Source of the DNA: an uncultured Rickettsiales bacterium
GTDB taxonomy: Bacteria; Pseudomonadota; Alphaproteobacteria; Micavibrionales; GCA-2720935
Reading direction: 5' to 3'
DNA: 64,000 nucleotides
NCBI GenBank assembly: GCA_950054255.1
Contig: CATLOR010000002.1
Span: forward strand, 62,001-126,000
The notes beneath the pieces were generated by a model. That model made no database searches and was not told the origin of the DNA. It was given only the letters and a program-made list of their open reading frames with translations. A program made the translations under genes and the position numbers. Positions 18,444 to 26,497 of this stretch are shown piece by piece (the stretch's first letter is position 1; every line of letters begins with the position of its first letter).

Positions 18444-19262
18444 TTAATCAACTAATTGTGTGATAAGCTTTTGTATTCTTGAATTACCAGCTACGATCTC
18501 ATTTTTTTCAACATATTGATCGCGTCCTTCGAAGTCGGTAACAATACCACCAGACTCTTTTACGATTAACAGTCCAGCTGCGATATCCCAATATTTAATA
18601 CCACGCTCTACATAGCAATCAAAGCGGCCAGCTGCTACATAACAAAGATCAAGAGCAGCCGAGCCCATAGAGCGAATAGCGCCAACTTGAGAAGAGAGTT
18701 TATCAACATTGCTGACAACTGTTGAGCGGTCTTCACCATGCATGATACAAGGTGCGCCTGTACTAATGACACATTCAGATAGTTTTGTACGACCAGAGAC
18801 ACGCAGGCGGTTTGTTGTTAAGAAAGCACCTGCATTTTTTTCAGCAGTAAAAATTTCATCTTTAACAGGATCATAGATAACACCTGCGATGATTTCTTTG
18901 CCTTTATGTGTTGTTTCTTCTAAAGCAATTGAAATTGACCAGTGTGGTAATCCATGGAGGAAATTCATGGTGCCATCAAGAGGGTCAATAATCCAGCGAT
19001 GTGTTTCATCCGCGCCTTCAATAATGCCATGTTCTTCTGTTAGAAAGCCAAAGTCAGGACGTGCTTTTTGAAGTTCTTCTATCAATGTTTTTTCGGCTCT
19101 GATATCTGCTTTTGAAACGAAGTCCCCAGGACCTTTTGCAGAAACTTGGAGTTTTTCAACTTCTCCAAAGTCACGGAGGAGAGAACGAGAAGCTGCGCGT
19201 GCCGCTCTTACCATGACAGTAATTGTTGCAGAAAATTGTGTATCAAAACGAGAAACATGCAT
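18444..19262 (-). CDS. suhB: Inositol monophosphatase family protein (SuhB-type), copy 1
   Basis: A 272-residue Mg-dependent phosphatase. Metal-binding motifs are intact: TEEHG, then WIIDPLDGTMNFLHG, and WDIAAGLLIVKESGG near the C-terminus. SuhB hydrolyses inositol-1-phosphate and in E. coli also acts in the rRNA antitermination complex. It lies directly downstream of a second gene of the same family, 56 bases away, and the two proteins align end to end. Which of the two is the true SuhB cannot be told here. Confidence 0.9.
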   Translation of the reverse strand: MHVSRFDTQFSATITVMVRAARAASRSLLRDFGEVEKLQVSAKGPGDFVSKADIRAEKTLIEELQKARPDFGFLTEEHGIIEGADETHRWIIDPLDGTMNFLHGLPHWSISIALEETTHKGKEIIAGVIYDPVKDEIFTAEKNAGAFLTTNRLRVSGRTKLSECVISTGAPCIMHGEDRSTVVSNVDKLSSQVGAIRSMGSAALDLCYVAAGRFDCYVERGIKYWDIAAGLLIVKESGGIVTDFEGRDQYVEKNEIVAGNSRIQKLITQLVD

Positions 19263-19318
19263 AATTATTAAAGATCCTTTTTTATAATACTTATAAGCGT
19301 TGGGTGTGTTTTAACCTA

Positions 19319-20155
19319 TTAACCAAGAACTTCAAGTGCTAATTTATGAATTACGGGGTTTGCAGCTAATATTTGGCCTTTTTCGAAATGTTGATTGCCA
19401 CCTTCTAGGTCTGTAACCATACCGCCAGCCTCTTTAACAACAAGTTCTCCAGCGGCCATATCCCAATATTTAATTTTACGATCAAGGTGACATAGGTCAA
19501 AACGACCAGAGGCAATATAGCAAAGATCAAGTGTTGCAGAACCATATGCACGTACGCGTCCGACTTGTTTAGCAAGTTTTTCGTAGCGTATAGCGCTTTC
19601 ACTCCCAACAGCATTTCCTTTTGTTGGCATGCTTGTTCCTAAGACAGAGTCGATTAATTTTGTTTGGTCAGAAACAGTAATAGGGTGACCATTTAAGCAG
19701 GCTCCATTTCCTTTTTCAGCGACAAACAGCTCAGCTTTTAAGGGGTCGTAAATGACACTAGCAACAACTTCTGTTGTACCATTCTCAAGTTTTTGTTCAA
19801 GGGCAACAGAAATTCCCCAATGTGGCAGACCGCTTAAAAAATTCGCTGTGCCATCAAGCGGGTCAATGATCCAACGAAACTCTTGATTTGTTCCTGTTAT
19901 TTCACCAGCTTCTTCATTTAAAAAACCATAGTCTGGAAATGCTTTTAACAGCATGCGTACCAGCACTTTTTCAGAGTTTAGATCAGCACGAGAAACATAA
20001 TCGCCTGGAGCTTTTTCTGAGATTTGTAGGTGTTTAATTTTTTTAAAATCTTGCAACAAAGATGTTCCTGCAACTTCAACGGCATTGATCATAGCCATGA
20101 TGCGTTGTGAAAATTGAGGATCTTGTTGAAATTTTACAGCGATTTGTGTGGACAT
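19319..20155 (-). CDS. suhB: Inositol monophosphatase family protein (SuhB-type), copy 2
   Basis: A 278-residue paralogue of the next gene. It has the same motifs (NEEAG, WIIDPLDGTANFLSG, WDMAAGELVVKEAGG), so both copies should be active. The position right after efp matches the common alphaproteobacterial order efp-suhB, making this the likelier orthologue of the single-copy gene and the other the duplicate. N-terminal about 20 residues differ from copy 1. A gap of 32 bases separates it from efp. Confidence 0.9.
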   Translation of the reverse strand: MSTQIAVKFQQDPQFSQRIMAMINAVEVAGTSLLQDFKKIKHLQISEKAPGDYVSRADLNSEKVLVRMLLKAFPDYGFLNEEAGEITGTNQEFRWIIDPLDGTANFLSGLPHWGISVALEQKLENGTTEVVASVIYDPLKAELFVAEKGNGACLNGHPITVSDQTKLIDSVLGTSMPTKGNAVGSESAIRYEKLAKQVGRVRAYGSATLDLCYIASGRFDLCHLDRKIKYWDMAAGELVVKEAGGMVTDLEGGNQHFEKGQILAANPVIHKLALEVLG

Positions 20156-20187
20156 TGTTTTTCTCCCTATTTTTATTGTTATTATTT

Positions 20188-20754
20188 TTAGTCTTTTGCC
20201 TTTTCAACATATGTAGAGTCTGCTGTGCGGACAACAACACGTGTTCCTGTATCAATATGAGGAGGCACCATAATTCGTACGCCGTTTTCTAATATAGCTG
20301 GTTTGTACGAAGAAGATGCTGTTTGTCCTTTGACAACAGGTTCAGCCTCTTCGATTGTAAGCGTTACAGTATCAGGTAGAGCAACAGAGAGAGGTTTTCC
20401 TTCGTAAGACTCAAGTGTAACGATCATATTATCTTGTAAATAGACAGCTTGATCGCCAATTTGTTCTGGTGACAAAAGAATTTGTTCATATGTGTTTTGA
20501 TCCATAAAAACAAAGTTTTCACCGTCGTTATAAAGATATTGGTAATCCACTTGATCAAGACGCGCTTTGATAATAGTGTCTTCTGTTCTAAAGCGAACAA
20601 TATCTTTACTTCCTGATTGAATATCTTTCATTTCAATTGTAATGAAAGCACCGCCTTTACCAGGTTTTGTGATTTGTGTTTTTGCTACTTGCCATAGACG
20701 GTTATTATGATCCAAAATATTGCCGACTTTTGCATCGATCGCGTTCATTTTCAT
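20188..20754 (-). CDS. efp: Elongation factor P
   Basis: Translation factor that binds between the P and E sites and relieves stalling at polyproline. At 188 residues it has the three usual beta-barrel domains. The loop that may be modified reads KPGKGGAF with Lys33 at the tip, fitting the lysylation type; no epmA or epmB is seen nearby. The C-terminal domain ends TRVVVRTADSTYVEKAKD. GGGAGA stands before the ATG. Two GANTC sites lie in the short leader (20761-20765 and 20802-20806). Confidence 0.97.
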   Translation of the reverse strand: MKMNAIDAKVGNILDHNNRLWQVAKTQITKPGKGGAFITIEMKDIQSGSKDIVRFRTEDTIIKARLDQVDYQYLYNDGENFVFMDQNTYEQILLSPEQIGDQAVYLQDNMIVTLESYEGKPLSVALPDTVTLTIEEAEPVVKGQTASSSYKPAILENGVRIMVPPHIDTGTRVVVRTADSTYVEKAKD

Positions 20755-20822
20755 TAGAAGGAATCTCCCACGTTAGTTATATTCTAGGAGCATTTATATC
20801 AGAATCGTCTAATGAAAGGTAG

Positions 20823-21386
20823 TCAAAAAAGCGCAAGCAAGCGATTAAGATCCGTTGCATCTTTCTGCCAAAAAATAGGGGCGGGCAGAATAAGATCAAC
20901 CTCTTTTTCAATCAGTGTTTCAACATGGTCAAGGCTGTTTGCTCCCCATGCAACGCACGGTAAAATGACTTGGCGCATCCACCAATCCATAGCGTCAGTT
21001 TCACTTGCGGCAAAAGCCACATAATCTGCGCCCACTTCACCCCATTCAAGTGCATCATCAACAGAACCTGTTGGTCCAACACCAACAGACATAGTTTTGT
21101 GTGTTTTTTTAATATTTTTAAGGGTCGCTGGCTCAATAGAAAAACAATGCCATCCCTCTATGTGGGGGTGTAACTCGCTTGTTCCTTCATTTGGATAAGG
21201 CAACATATAAGATGTTTTATCAGCAAGCCCAAGTTTAACGGCAAAATGATCAACAAGAGCAGGGTTGTGACAGAGGAGAGCACTTACTTTGCCCGTTTCA
21301 AGTGTATGAGCCACACGTTCTATTAAGGCATCGTTTTGTTCGATACCAAAAGGGGTTTGTAAGTAAAGCTCGCTTTTATTAGACAT
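20823..21386 (-). CDS. ThiE-like (thiamine phosphate synthase family) protein, divergent
   Basis: A 187-residue protein with a TIM-barrel-like pattern. The clearest family mark is GSVDDALEWGEVGADYVAF, resembling the ADY-x-x-FG part of thiamine phosphate synthase relatives found next to fbaB and efp in alphaproteobacteria. Motifs of true ThiE for phosphate binding (a GG near the end) and for the pyrimidine are not clear, so catalysis is doubtful. Its start overlaps the end of fbaB by 8 bases, suggesting coupled translation. The function is unproven in this family branch. Confidence 0.6.
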   Translation of the reverse strand: MSNKSELYLQTPFGIEQNDALIERVAHTLETGKVSALLCHNPALVDHFAVKLGLADKTSYMLPYPNEGTSELHPHIEGWHCFSIEPATLKNIKKTHKTMSVGVGPTGSVDDALEWGEVGADYVAFAASETDAMDWWMRQVILPCVAWGANSLDHVETLIEKEVDLILPAPIFWQKDATDLNRLLALF

Positions 21387-22311
21387 TTTTTCCTTGATAA
21401 ATTTTCATGAGGTTGCCAAGAAGCTCTAAGCCGTCTTCACGCGATCTTTGGAAAGCGTTACGTCCAATGATAGAACCATTGCCACCCCCTTGCATAATAG
21501 CGCGGGCATCATCATAAACACTTTGGTCGCCTTTTGTGCCACCACCAGAAAACACAACCATGCGACGTCCATTGAAGCATGATTTTACAATATGGCGCAC
21601 ACGATCTGCTTGTGTTGCGACAGGAATTTTTTCAGCTTCATAGACTTTTTTAGCTTCAGGCAGTTCTAAATGATCTGTTGGGAGTTTGACTTTTACAATA
21701 TGAGCCCCTAGTTGACAGGCCATATGCGCACCGTAAGCGATGATATCAACAGCGGTTTCACCTTGGCTTGTTAAAAAGCCACCACGTGTATATGACCAAA
21801 TCACTGTTGCAATACCATAGGCTTTTGCTTCAAGAGATAATTCACGAATTTCTTCGAATTGGTCATAGCTAGCCTCAGAGCCAGGATAAATAGTGAAACC
21901 AATAGCACTACAGCCTAAACGAACAGCATCTTCAATTGAGGCGTTCACAGATTGATTAGGTGCGTCTTTATCAGGAAATAGAGAGTTTCCAGAGTTCATT
22001 TTCAAAATTGTAGGGACTTGTCCTAAGAAAGTGTCTATACCTGATTCTAAAGCGCCTAGAGGAGCCGCATAGGCATTGCAACCAGAGTCAATCGCTAATT
22101 TATAATGATAGTGAGGATCATAAGCATCTTCATTCATTGCAAAAGAACGTGCTGCACCGTGCTCAAACCCTTGATCAACAGGAAGAATAACCATCTTGCC
22201 AGTTCCAGCTAATTTTCCTGTACATAAAATACGCGCAAGATTTTGTTTTGTTGCTGGTGTATCGGCTTCATAGTTTTTAAGAATTTTTTTAACGGTTTGA
22301 GTAACACGCAT
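21379..22311 (-). CDS. fbaB: Class I fructose-bisphosphate aldolase (FbaB type)
   Basis: A 310-residue Schiff-base aldolase of the DeoC/FbaB family, splitting fructose-1,6-bisphosphate in glycolysis and gluconeogenesis. Seen: VILPVDQGFEHGAARSF, the Schiff-base Lys region AHIVKVKLPTD, and the phosphate-binding ends FSGGGTKGD and GGNGSIIGRNAFQR. The ATG at 22311 is preceded by a strong CAGGAG; an upstream TTG ten codons earlier is rejected. The recX stop is one base before this ATG, so the pair is tightly coupled. GATase or ThiE-like gene follows in an 8-base overlap. Confidence 0.95.
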   Translation of the reverse strand: MRVTQTVKKILKNYEADTPATKQNLARILCTGKLAGTGKMVILPVDQGFEHGAARSFAMNEDAYDPHYHYKLAIDSGCNAYAAPLGALESGIDTFLGQVPTILKMNSGNSLFPDKDAPNQSVNASIEDAVRLGCSAIGFTIYPGSEASYDQFEEIRELSLEAKAYGIATVIWSYTRGGFLTSQGETAVDIIAYGAHMACQLGAHIVKVKLPTDHLELPEAKKVYEAEKIPVATQADRVRHIVKSCFNGRRMVVFSGGGTKGDQSVYDDARAIMQGGGNGSIIGRNAFQRSREDGLELLGNLMKIYQGKNV

Positions 22312-22312
22312 A

Positions 22313-22870
22313 TTAAATCTCCTGTTCTGAGTGGGTTTCAAACGATGTGGCGAGTGCCTTTTTCGCTATATCATAGCTGTACCCTGCTCGGGCTAAAGAG
22401 GCAAGGTCTTTTTCATTACTTCGTTCATTTTTTCGTGTCCTATAGACACCAAGGCGACGTCTTTTTATATAGCGTATAGCAGAGGCTAATTCATTATTTA
22501 TTTCAAAATCTTCCTCTATGAGGTTTTGTAAAATAGAATGTGTTGTATCGCTTTCTATTCCTTTTTCTCGCATTTTTTGTTCGATTTTACGTGTTGATTC
22601 CCCTTTGCGCCGAAGCCCCGTTATTTTTGTTTGAGAATATAATTGATCATTTAATAATCCGAGTTTGATAAACTTTTCTGCAAGCGCATCAATCATAGGG
22701 TAATATGGAGTAGCCGGTTCTTCATGAAAGGTACATGATCTTTCTACTTTGCGTTTCATAACGCGTTTAAAGTTTTTAACAGAGCTACTGAAACGCTCCA
22801 AATAGTATAAACCAGCATTATGAAGATATTGCTCGTTAATTTTGCGGGGAGGTCTTTTAGTTTGCTTCAT
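22313..22870 (-). CDS. recX: RecX-family regulator of RecA
   Basis: A 185-residue, strongly basic, helix-rich protein. It matches RecX: AGLYYLERFSSSVKNFKRVMKRKVERS followed by repeats such as KITGLRRKGESTRKIEQKMREKG (quoted in part for recognition only). RecX binds RecA filaments and limits recombination. It is not beside recA here but heads fbaB. A perfect TATAAT (22880-22885) lies only 9 bases before the ATG, with no ribosome site, so the mRNA may be leaderless. Confidence 0.8.
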   Translation of the reverse strand: MKQTKRPPRKINEQYLHNAGLYYLERFSSSVKNFKRVMKRKVERSCTFHEEPATPYYPMIDALAEKFIKLGLLNDQLYSQTKITGLRRKGESTRKIEQKMREKGIESDTTHSILQNLIEEDFEINNELASAIRYIKRRRLGVYRTRKNERSNEKDLASLARAGYSYDIAKKALATSFETHSEQEI

Positions 22871-22874
22871 GTGG

Positions 22875-22929
22875 TGCTTATTATATTCAAGAAAATCTTT
22901 TATTTTACAGTTGAAATATTATATAAGCA
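22875..22929. promoter_or_regulatory. Divergent recX/hslO promoter region with imperfect long inverted repeat
   Basis: Left arm 22875-22890 (TGCTTATTATATTCAA) and right arm 22911-22929 (TTGAAATATTATATAAGCA) are inverted copies differing by a short insertion, with 20 bases between. The left arm contains the perfect recX -10 (TATAAT on the minus strand, 22880-22885). The symmetric layout around divergent genes suggests a shared operator; the AT-richness tempers this. Confidence 0.4.
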
Positions 22930-22971
22930 TACGACAAGTGTTTAAAAGAATAAAATGGGATAAATTAATCC

Positions 22972-23892
22972 ATGTCTAGTATAGCAAATGATAATGATAC
23001 CAAAGCAAGCAGCAATGATTTATTACAGCCGTTTCAGCTTGATACAAGCAATTTCCGTGGACGGATTGTTAGATTATCAGACACATTAGATGATATTTTA
23101 AAAGCACATGATTACCCGAAGGTTGTTTCTAGGCTTTTAGGGGATGCGCTGGTCGTGACAACCTTATTAGGTGGCATGTTGAAATATGAAGGTGTTTTTA
23201 CGCTTCAAGCGTCGAGTAAGGGTCTCATTCGTTTAGTTGTCTGCGACATGTTGAGTGATGGAACAATTCGTGGATATGCAAGTTTTGATGAAGAAGAAAT
23301 AAAAAAGCTGGATCCTGAAACAGAATATTCTTTGAAAGAGTTAATGGGCGAAGGATATCTCGCTTTTACAGTTGATCATAAAATGGCAGATCGATATCAA
23401 GGGGTTGTTGAGCTACAAGACAATAATTTTGTTCAATCAATTAATCACTATTTTGAACAATCAGAACAAATTATGACGAGCATGAAGTCTGCGGTAGCAT
23501 TGGAAAATAATAAGTGGTGTGCGGGTGCTTTAATGCTTCAAAAATTACCAGAACAAGATCAATTACAAGCGGTTGAAAAAGATGATTGGATTAGGAGCGA
23601 TATTTTTTTACAAAGCTGTAAGAGAGAAGAGCTTCTTGATGAAGCGCTACCCCTCAATGATTTGTTGTTTAGATTGTTTAATGAAGAAGGCGTTATTGTC
23701 TTTCCTCCGACTGAATTGAAAAAAGGATGTCGTTGCACACGTGATCGTGTGATTTCTATTTTAACAACGTTATCTGAGGATGATCTCGATTATGCCGAAA
23801 AGGAAAATGGTTTAGAGATGGTCTGTGAATTTTGTAGCAAGGCTTACCATTTTACAAAAGATGAAATTTTAGAAAAACGCGACGAAAAATAA
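22972..23892 (+). CDS. hslO: Hsp33 redox-regulated chaperone
   Basis: A 306-residue holding chaperone that is switched on by oxidation of a zinc-binding centre. The N-terminal domain runs from FRGRIVRLSDTLDDIL, through LLGGMLKYEGVFTLQ, to MADRYQGVVEL. The C-terminal redox switch has the paired cysteines GCRCTRDRV and CEFCSKAY, the C-x-C and C-x-x-C pattern. The ATG at 22972 has no obvious ribosome site. A lipoprotein gene follows 35 bases later. Divergent from recX. Confidence 0.96.
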   Translation: MSSIANDNDTKASSNDLLQPFQLDTSNFRGRIVRLSDTLDDILKAHDYPKVVSRLLGDALVVTTLLGGMLKYEGVFTLQASSKGLIRLVVCDMLSDGTIRGYASFDEEEIKKLDPETEYSLKELMGEGYLAFTVDHKMADRYQGVVELQDNNFVQSINHYFEQSEQIMTSMKSAVALENNKWCAGALMLQKLPEQDQLQAVEKDDWIRSDIFLQSCKREELLDEALPLNDLLFRLFNEEGVIVFPPTELKKGCRCTRDRVISILTTLSEDDLDYAEKENGLEMVCEFCSKAYHFTKDEILEKRDEK

Positions 23893-23927
23893 TCGCTATA
23901 TTTGTATCTTTTTGATATTCTTTTTCT

Positions 23928-24500
23928 ATGATTAGAAATTATGCATTATCTTTTATTCTTTTGGTTGGGTTATGTGGGTGTTCACTCACGCCCGAGTCAT
24001 ATCAAGAGCCCAAACTTACTTTTGAACATTTAAAAACACCTCTGGAAGTAGATGTGCGCTCAGCCACTGTTGTTAATCAATACCAAGCACCTCTCATTGA
24101 TGGACATATGGAGTATAAATTTGTTAATGATCCTGTGGTGACATTAACACAGCTTATCCAAAAACGGATCAAGGCTGTTGGAGATCGTAATTTTATCTCA
24201 TTTAAAATTGAAGAAGCAAGTATGATGGAAAGAGATATTGATCGTGACGATGATTTTTTTGATCTTTTTAACATTCAAAATGCAAATGAGTATGAGGGTA
24301 AAATTGTTGTCTTGATGGAGCTTCTTGATGATCGTAATACACCATTAACAGGACATCGTATTACGGTGAAAAGACGGACAACAATTCCACATGATGCTTC
24401 AATAATAGACAGACAAAAAATAGGCTTTACAATGTTAGAGCGTCTGATGAAAGACTTTGATACCAAGATGAGTGATCTTCTCATCGCTCATTATCAATAA
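23928..24500 (+). CDS. Putative lipoprotein, unknown function
   Basis: A 190-residue protein with a lipoprotein signal peptide: hydrophobic residues 5-17 and the lipobox LCGC followed by SLTPESY. Thus it is likely anchored in a membrane by its N-terminal Cys. The mature part has alternating charged and hydrophobic segments and no domain I recognise. It follows hslO closely and may share its transcript. Its stop lies three bases from the trkH stop on the other strand. Confidence 0.72.
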   Translation: MIRNYALSFILLVGLCGCSLTPESYQEPKLTFEHLKTPLEVDVRSATVVNQYQAPLIDGHMEYKFVNDPVVTLTQLIQKRIKAVGDRNFISFKIEEASMMERDIDRDDDFFDLFNIQNANEYEGKIVVLMELLDDRNTPLTGHRITVKRRTTIPHDASIIDRQKIGFTMLERLMKDFDTKMSDLLIAHYQ

Positions 24501-24503
24501 AGT

Positions 24504-25949
24504 TTATTCTTTCCAAAATTGCGGTGTAAAAATCACCAAAACAGTGAAAACTTCCAAACGACCTAGCATCATACAGATAGAGAGTACCCATTTGGCTGAA
24601 TCTGGTAAGGGTGCAAAGTTACCTGCAGGGCCTATGATATCGCCTAAGCCAGGACCTACATTTGAAATGGCTGTTGCTGCTCCTGACATCGCTGTCATAT
24701 AATCAAGCCCTAAAAATTGTAAAAATAAAGCGGCAAAGATAAAGCAAATCCCATAAACAAATACAAAACTTAAAACAGAAACAGGAATGTCACGAGAGAT
24801 TTCACGTCCATTATATTTTGCTTGAAAAATCCCGTGCGGATATAAAAGCTTTTTCATCTGAGTAATGGTAATGGAGTAAATAATTTGAAAGCGGAATACT
24901 TTAATACCACATGATGTTGACCCAGCGCAGCCTCCAATAAAGGTAATAAAGAACATAAACCCAATTGCAAAAGTACCCCATTGTGAATAATCCGTCGAAG
25001 CATAGCCTGTGCCAGAGATAACCGACATAATGTTAAACGAAGTTTGAATAATGGCCTTATTAATATCGTCATAATAACCATTCAACAATGTATGTGTTGT
25101 CATTATCGCGATAAAAATTAAGACAGCGCCCAAAAATGTTTGAACTTGGGTATCTTTAAAAAGAGATTGCCAATCCCCACGAACGGCTTTCAAATATAAA
25201 ACGAAAGGAAGAGAGCCAAGGGTGCAAAATAAGATCCCAATTATTTTTATCGAATCTTGATGGAAGAATCCAATAGAAGCATCATGCGTCGAAAATCCAC
25301 CCGTTGATAAGGTAGTCATAGCATGGTTAATTGCATCAAAAAAGCTCATCCCATAAAAGTAATATAGAATGGCACATATAAGTGTTAGAGCGACATAGAT
25401 GATACCAATTGAACTGGCTAATTGTGCCACACGTGGTAATATTTTCTCGTTTTCAGAGGATTCCATTTTAAAAAGCTGCATACCACCGACTTTCAACATT
25501 GGCAGAATAGATAAGGCCATGACAATGATCCCAATACCACCTAGCCATTGAAGAATGCTTCTCCAAATGAGAAGTCCTGGTGGGCGCTGTTCTAAATTAG
25601 AAATAACGGTTGATCCTGTTGTTGTTAATCCTGACATTGCTTCGAAAAAAGAGTCTGTAAAACTCATATCATTATTTCCAAGCCAAAAAGGAAGTGCAGC
25701 AAAAAAAGGAAGACATATCCAGCTAAAAGCCGTTAAGAAAAATGCATCACGGATATGAAGTGTAAAATCTTTTTCCGAGTTTGTTAAAATCATGAAACCG
25801 CCAACACAGCTTGTTATAAAGGCAGATGTAATAAAAATTTTCCAATCAGGATTAGAGTCAAGACCATCAATAAAAGCTGGTATAAGCATCGTAATTGCGA
25901 TGACTTCTAAAAAAACACCAGTAATAAAAAGAGTAGAGCGATAATTCAT
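24504..25949 (-). CDS. trkH: Trk-type potassium uptake channel subunit
   Basis: A 481-residue inner-membrane K+ channel of the TrkH/KtrB superfamily. The four pore loops are visible, each with the selectivity Gly: LTTTGST, TLSTGGFS, SVISGTGYAS and ISNVGPGLG. Ten or so membrane helices surround them. It works with a cytoplasmic TrkA subunit, which is not in the window. Its ATG overlaps the stop of rppH by four bases (ATGA), so it is translated with it. Confidence 0.95.
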   Translation of the reverse strand: MNYRSTLFITGVFLEVIAITMLIPAFIDGLDSNPDWKIFITSAFITSCVGGFMILTNSEKDFTLHIRDAFFLTAFSWICLPFFAALPFWLGNNDMSFTDSFFEAMSGLTTTGSTVISNLEQRPPGLLIWRSILQWLGGIGIIVMALSILPMLKVGGMQLFKMESSENEKILPRVAQLASSIGIIYVALTLICAILYYFYGMSFFDAINHAMTTLSTGGFSTHDASIGFFHQDSIKIIGILFCTLGSLPFVLYLKAVRGDWQSLFKDTQVQTFLGAVLIFIAIMTTHTLLNGYYDDINKAIIQTSFNIMSVISGTGYASTDYSQWGTFAIGFMFFITFIGGCAGSTSCGIKVFRFQIIYSITITQMKKLLYPHGIFQAKYNGREISRDIPVSVLSFVFVYGICFIFAALFLQFLGLDYMTAMSGAATAISNVGPGLGDIIGPAGNFAPLPDSAKWVLSICMMLGRLEVFTVLVIFTPQFWKE

Positions 25950-26491
25950 GACAATTTTAATACCTTTGAGAGATCTGGCTGAGTTTTGTTTGCAATATAA
26001 GAAAAACGATCAATCACAAATTCATAGATATGTCGCTTAAAAGGAACAATGTGATCGGTGATGTCACTTAAGTCAATCCATTTCCATTGTTTAAATTCTA
26101 TTTCTTCCTCATGACACTCTAAATTGATGTCTTTGTCTTTTCCTTCATATACGACGGCGATCCATTTCTGTCTTTGCCCGCGGTATTTATGGCTGTGTCC
26201 TGGAACGTATCCTTTATCCTCATTAAAGTCGTAATGAACCCAATCTTTTGTAATAGCAAGAGGTGTTACATTTTGCATGCCTGTTTCTTCATAAAGCTCT
26301 CTCAAAGCGGCATCAACAAGGCTTGTTTCAATCTCTTGTAATGTTATACCCCCTTGTGGTAACTGCCATGCACCAGGTATATCCATACGTTCAGCGATAA
26401 ATACTTGGCCTTCTTTATTAAAAGCGGCGACACCGACCCCAAGACGATAGGGACGTAAATGCATTGGTAAAGGGGAGGTGGAAGCCGTCAT
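25946..26491 (-). CDS. rppH: RNA pyrophosphohydrolase
   Basis: A 181-residue Nudix hydrolase that removes pyrophosphate from mRNA 5' ends to start decay. The start of the domain LRPYRLGVGVAAFNKEGQVF and WQLPQGGI lead into a complete Nudix box (GGI, then REL-x-EETG, about residues 43-65). The HYDFNED and GQRQKW segments are typical of RppH/IalA. The gene lies between a divergent polysaccharide deacetylase and trkH, the first being a common alphaproteobacterial neighbour. If leaderless mRNAs are common here, RppH acts on them without a leader. Confidence 0.93.
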   Translation of the reverse strand: MTASTSPLPMHLRPYRLGVGVAAFNKEGQVFIAERMDIPGAWQLPQGGITLQEIETSLVDAALRELYEETGMQNVTPLAITKDWVHYDFNEDKGYVPGHSHKYRGQRQKWIAVVYEGKDKDINLECHEEEIEFKQWKWIDLSDITDHIVPFKRHIYEFVIDRFSYIANKTQPDLSKVLKLS

Positions 26492-26497
26492 GATATC

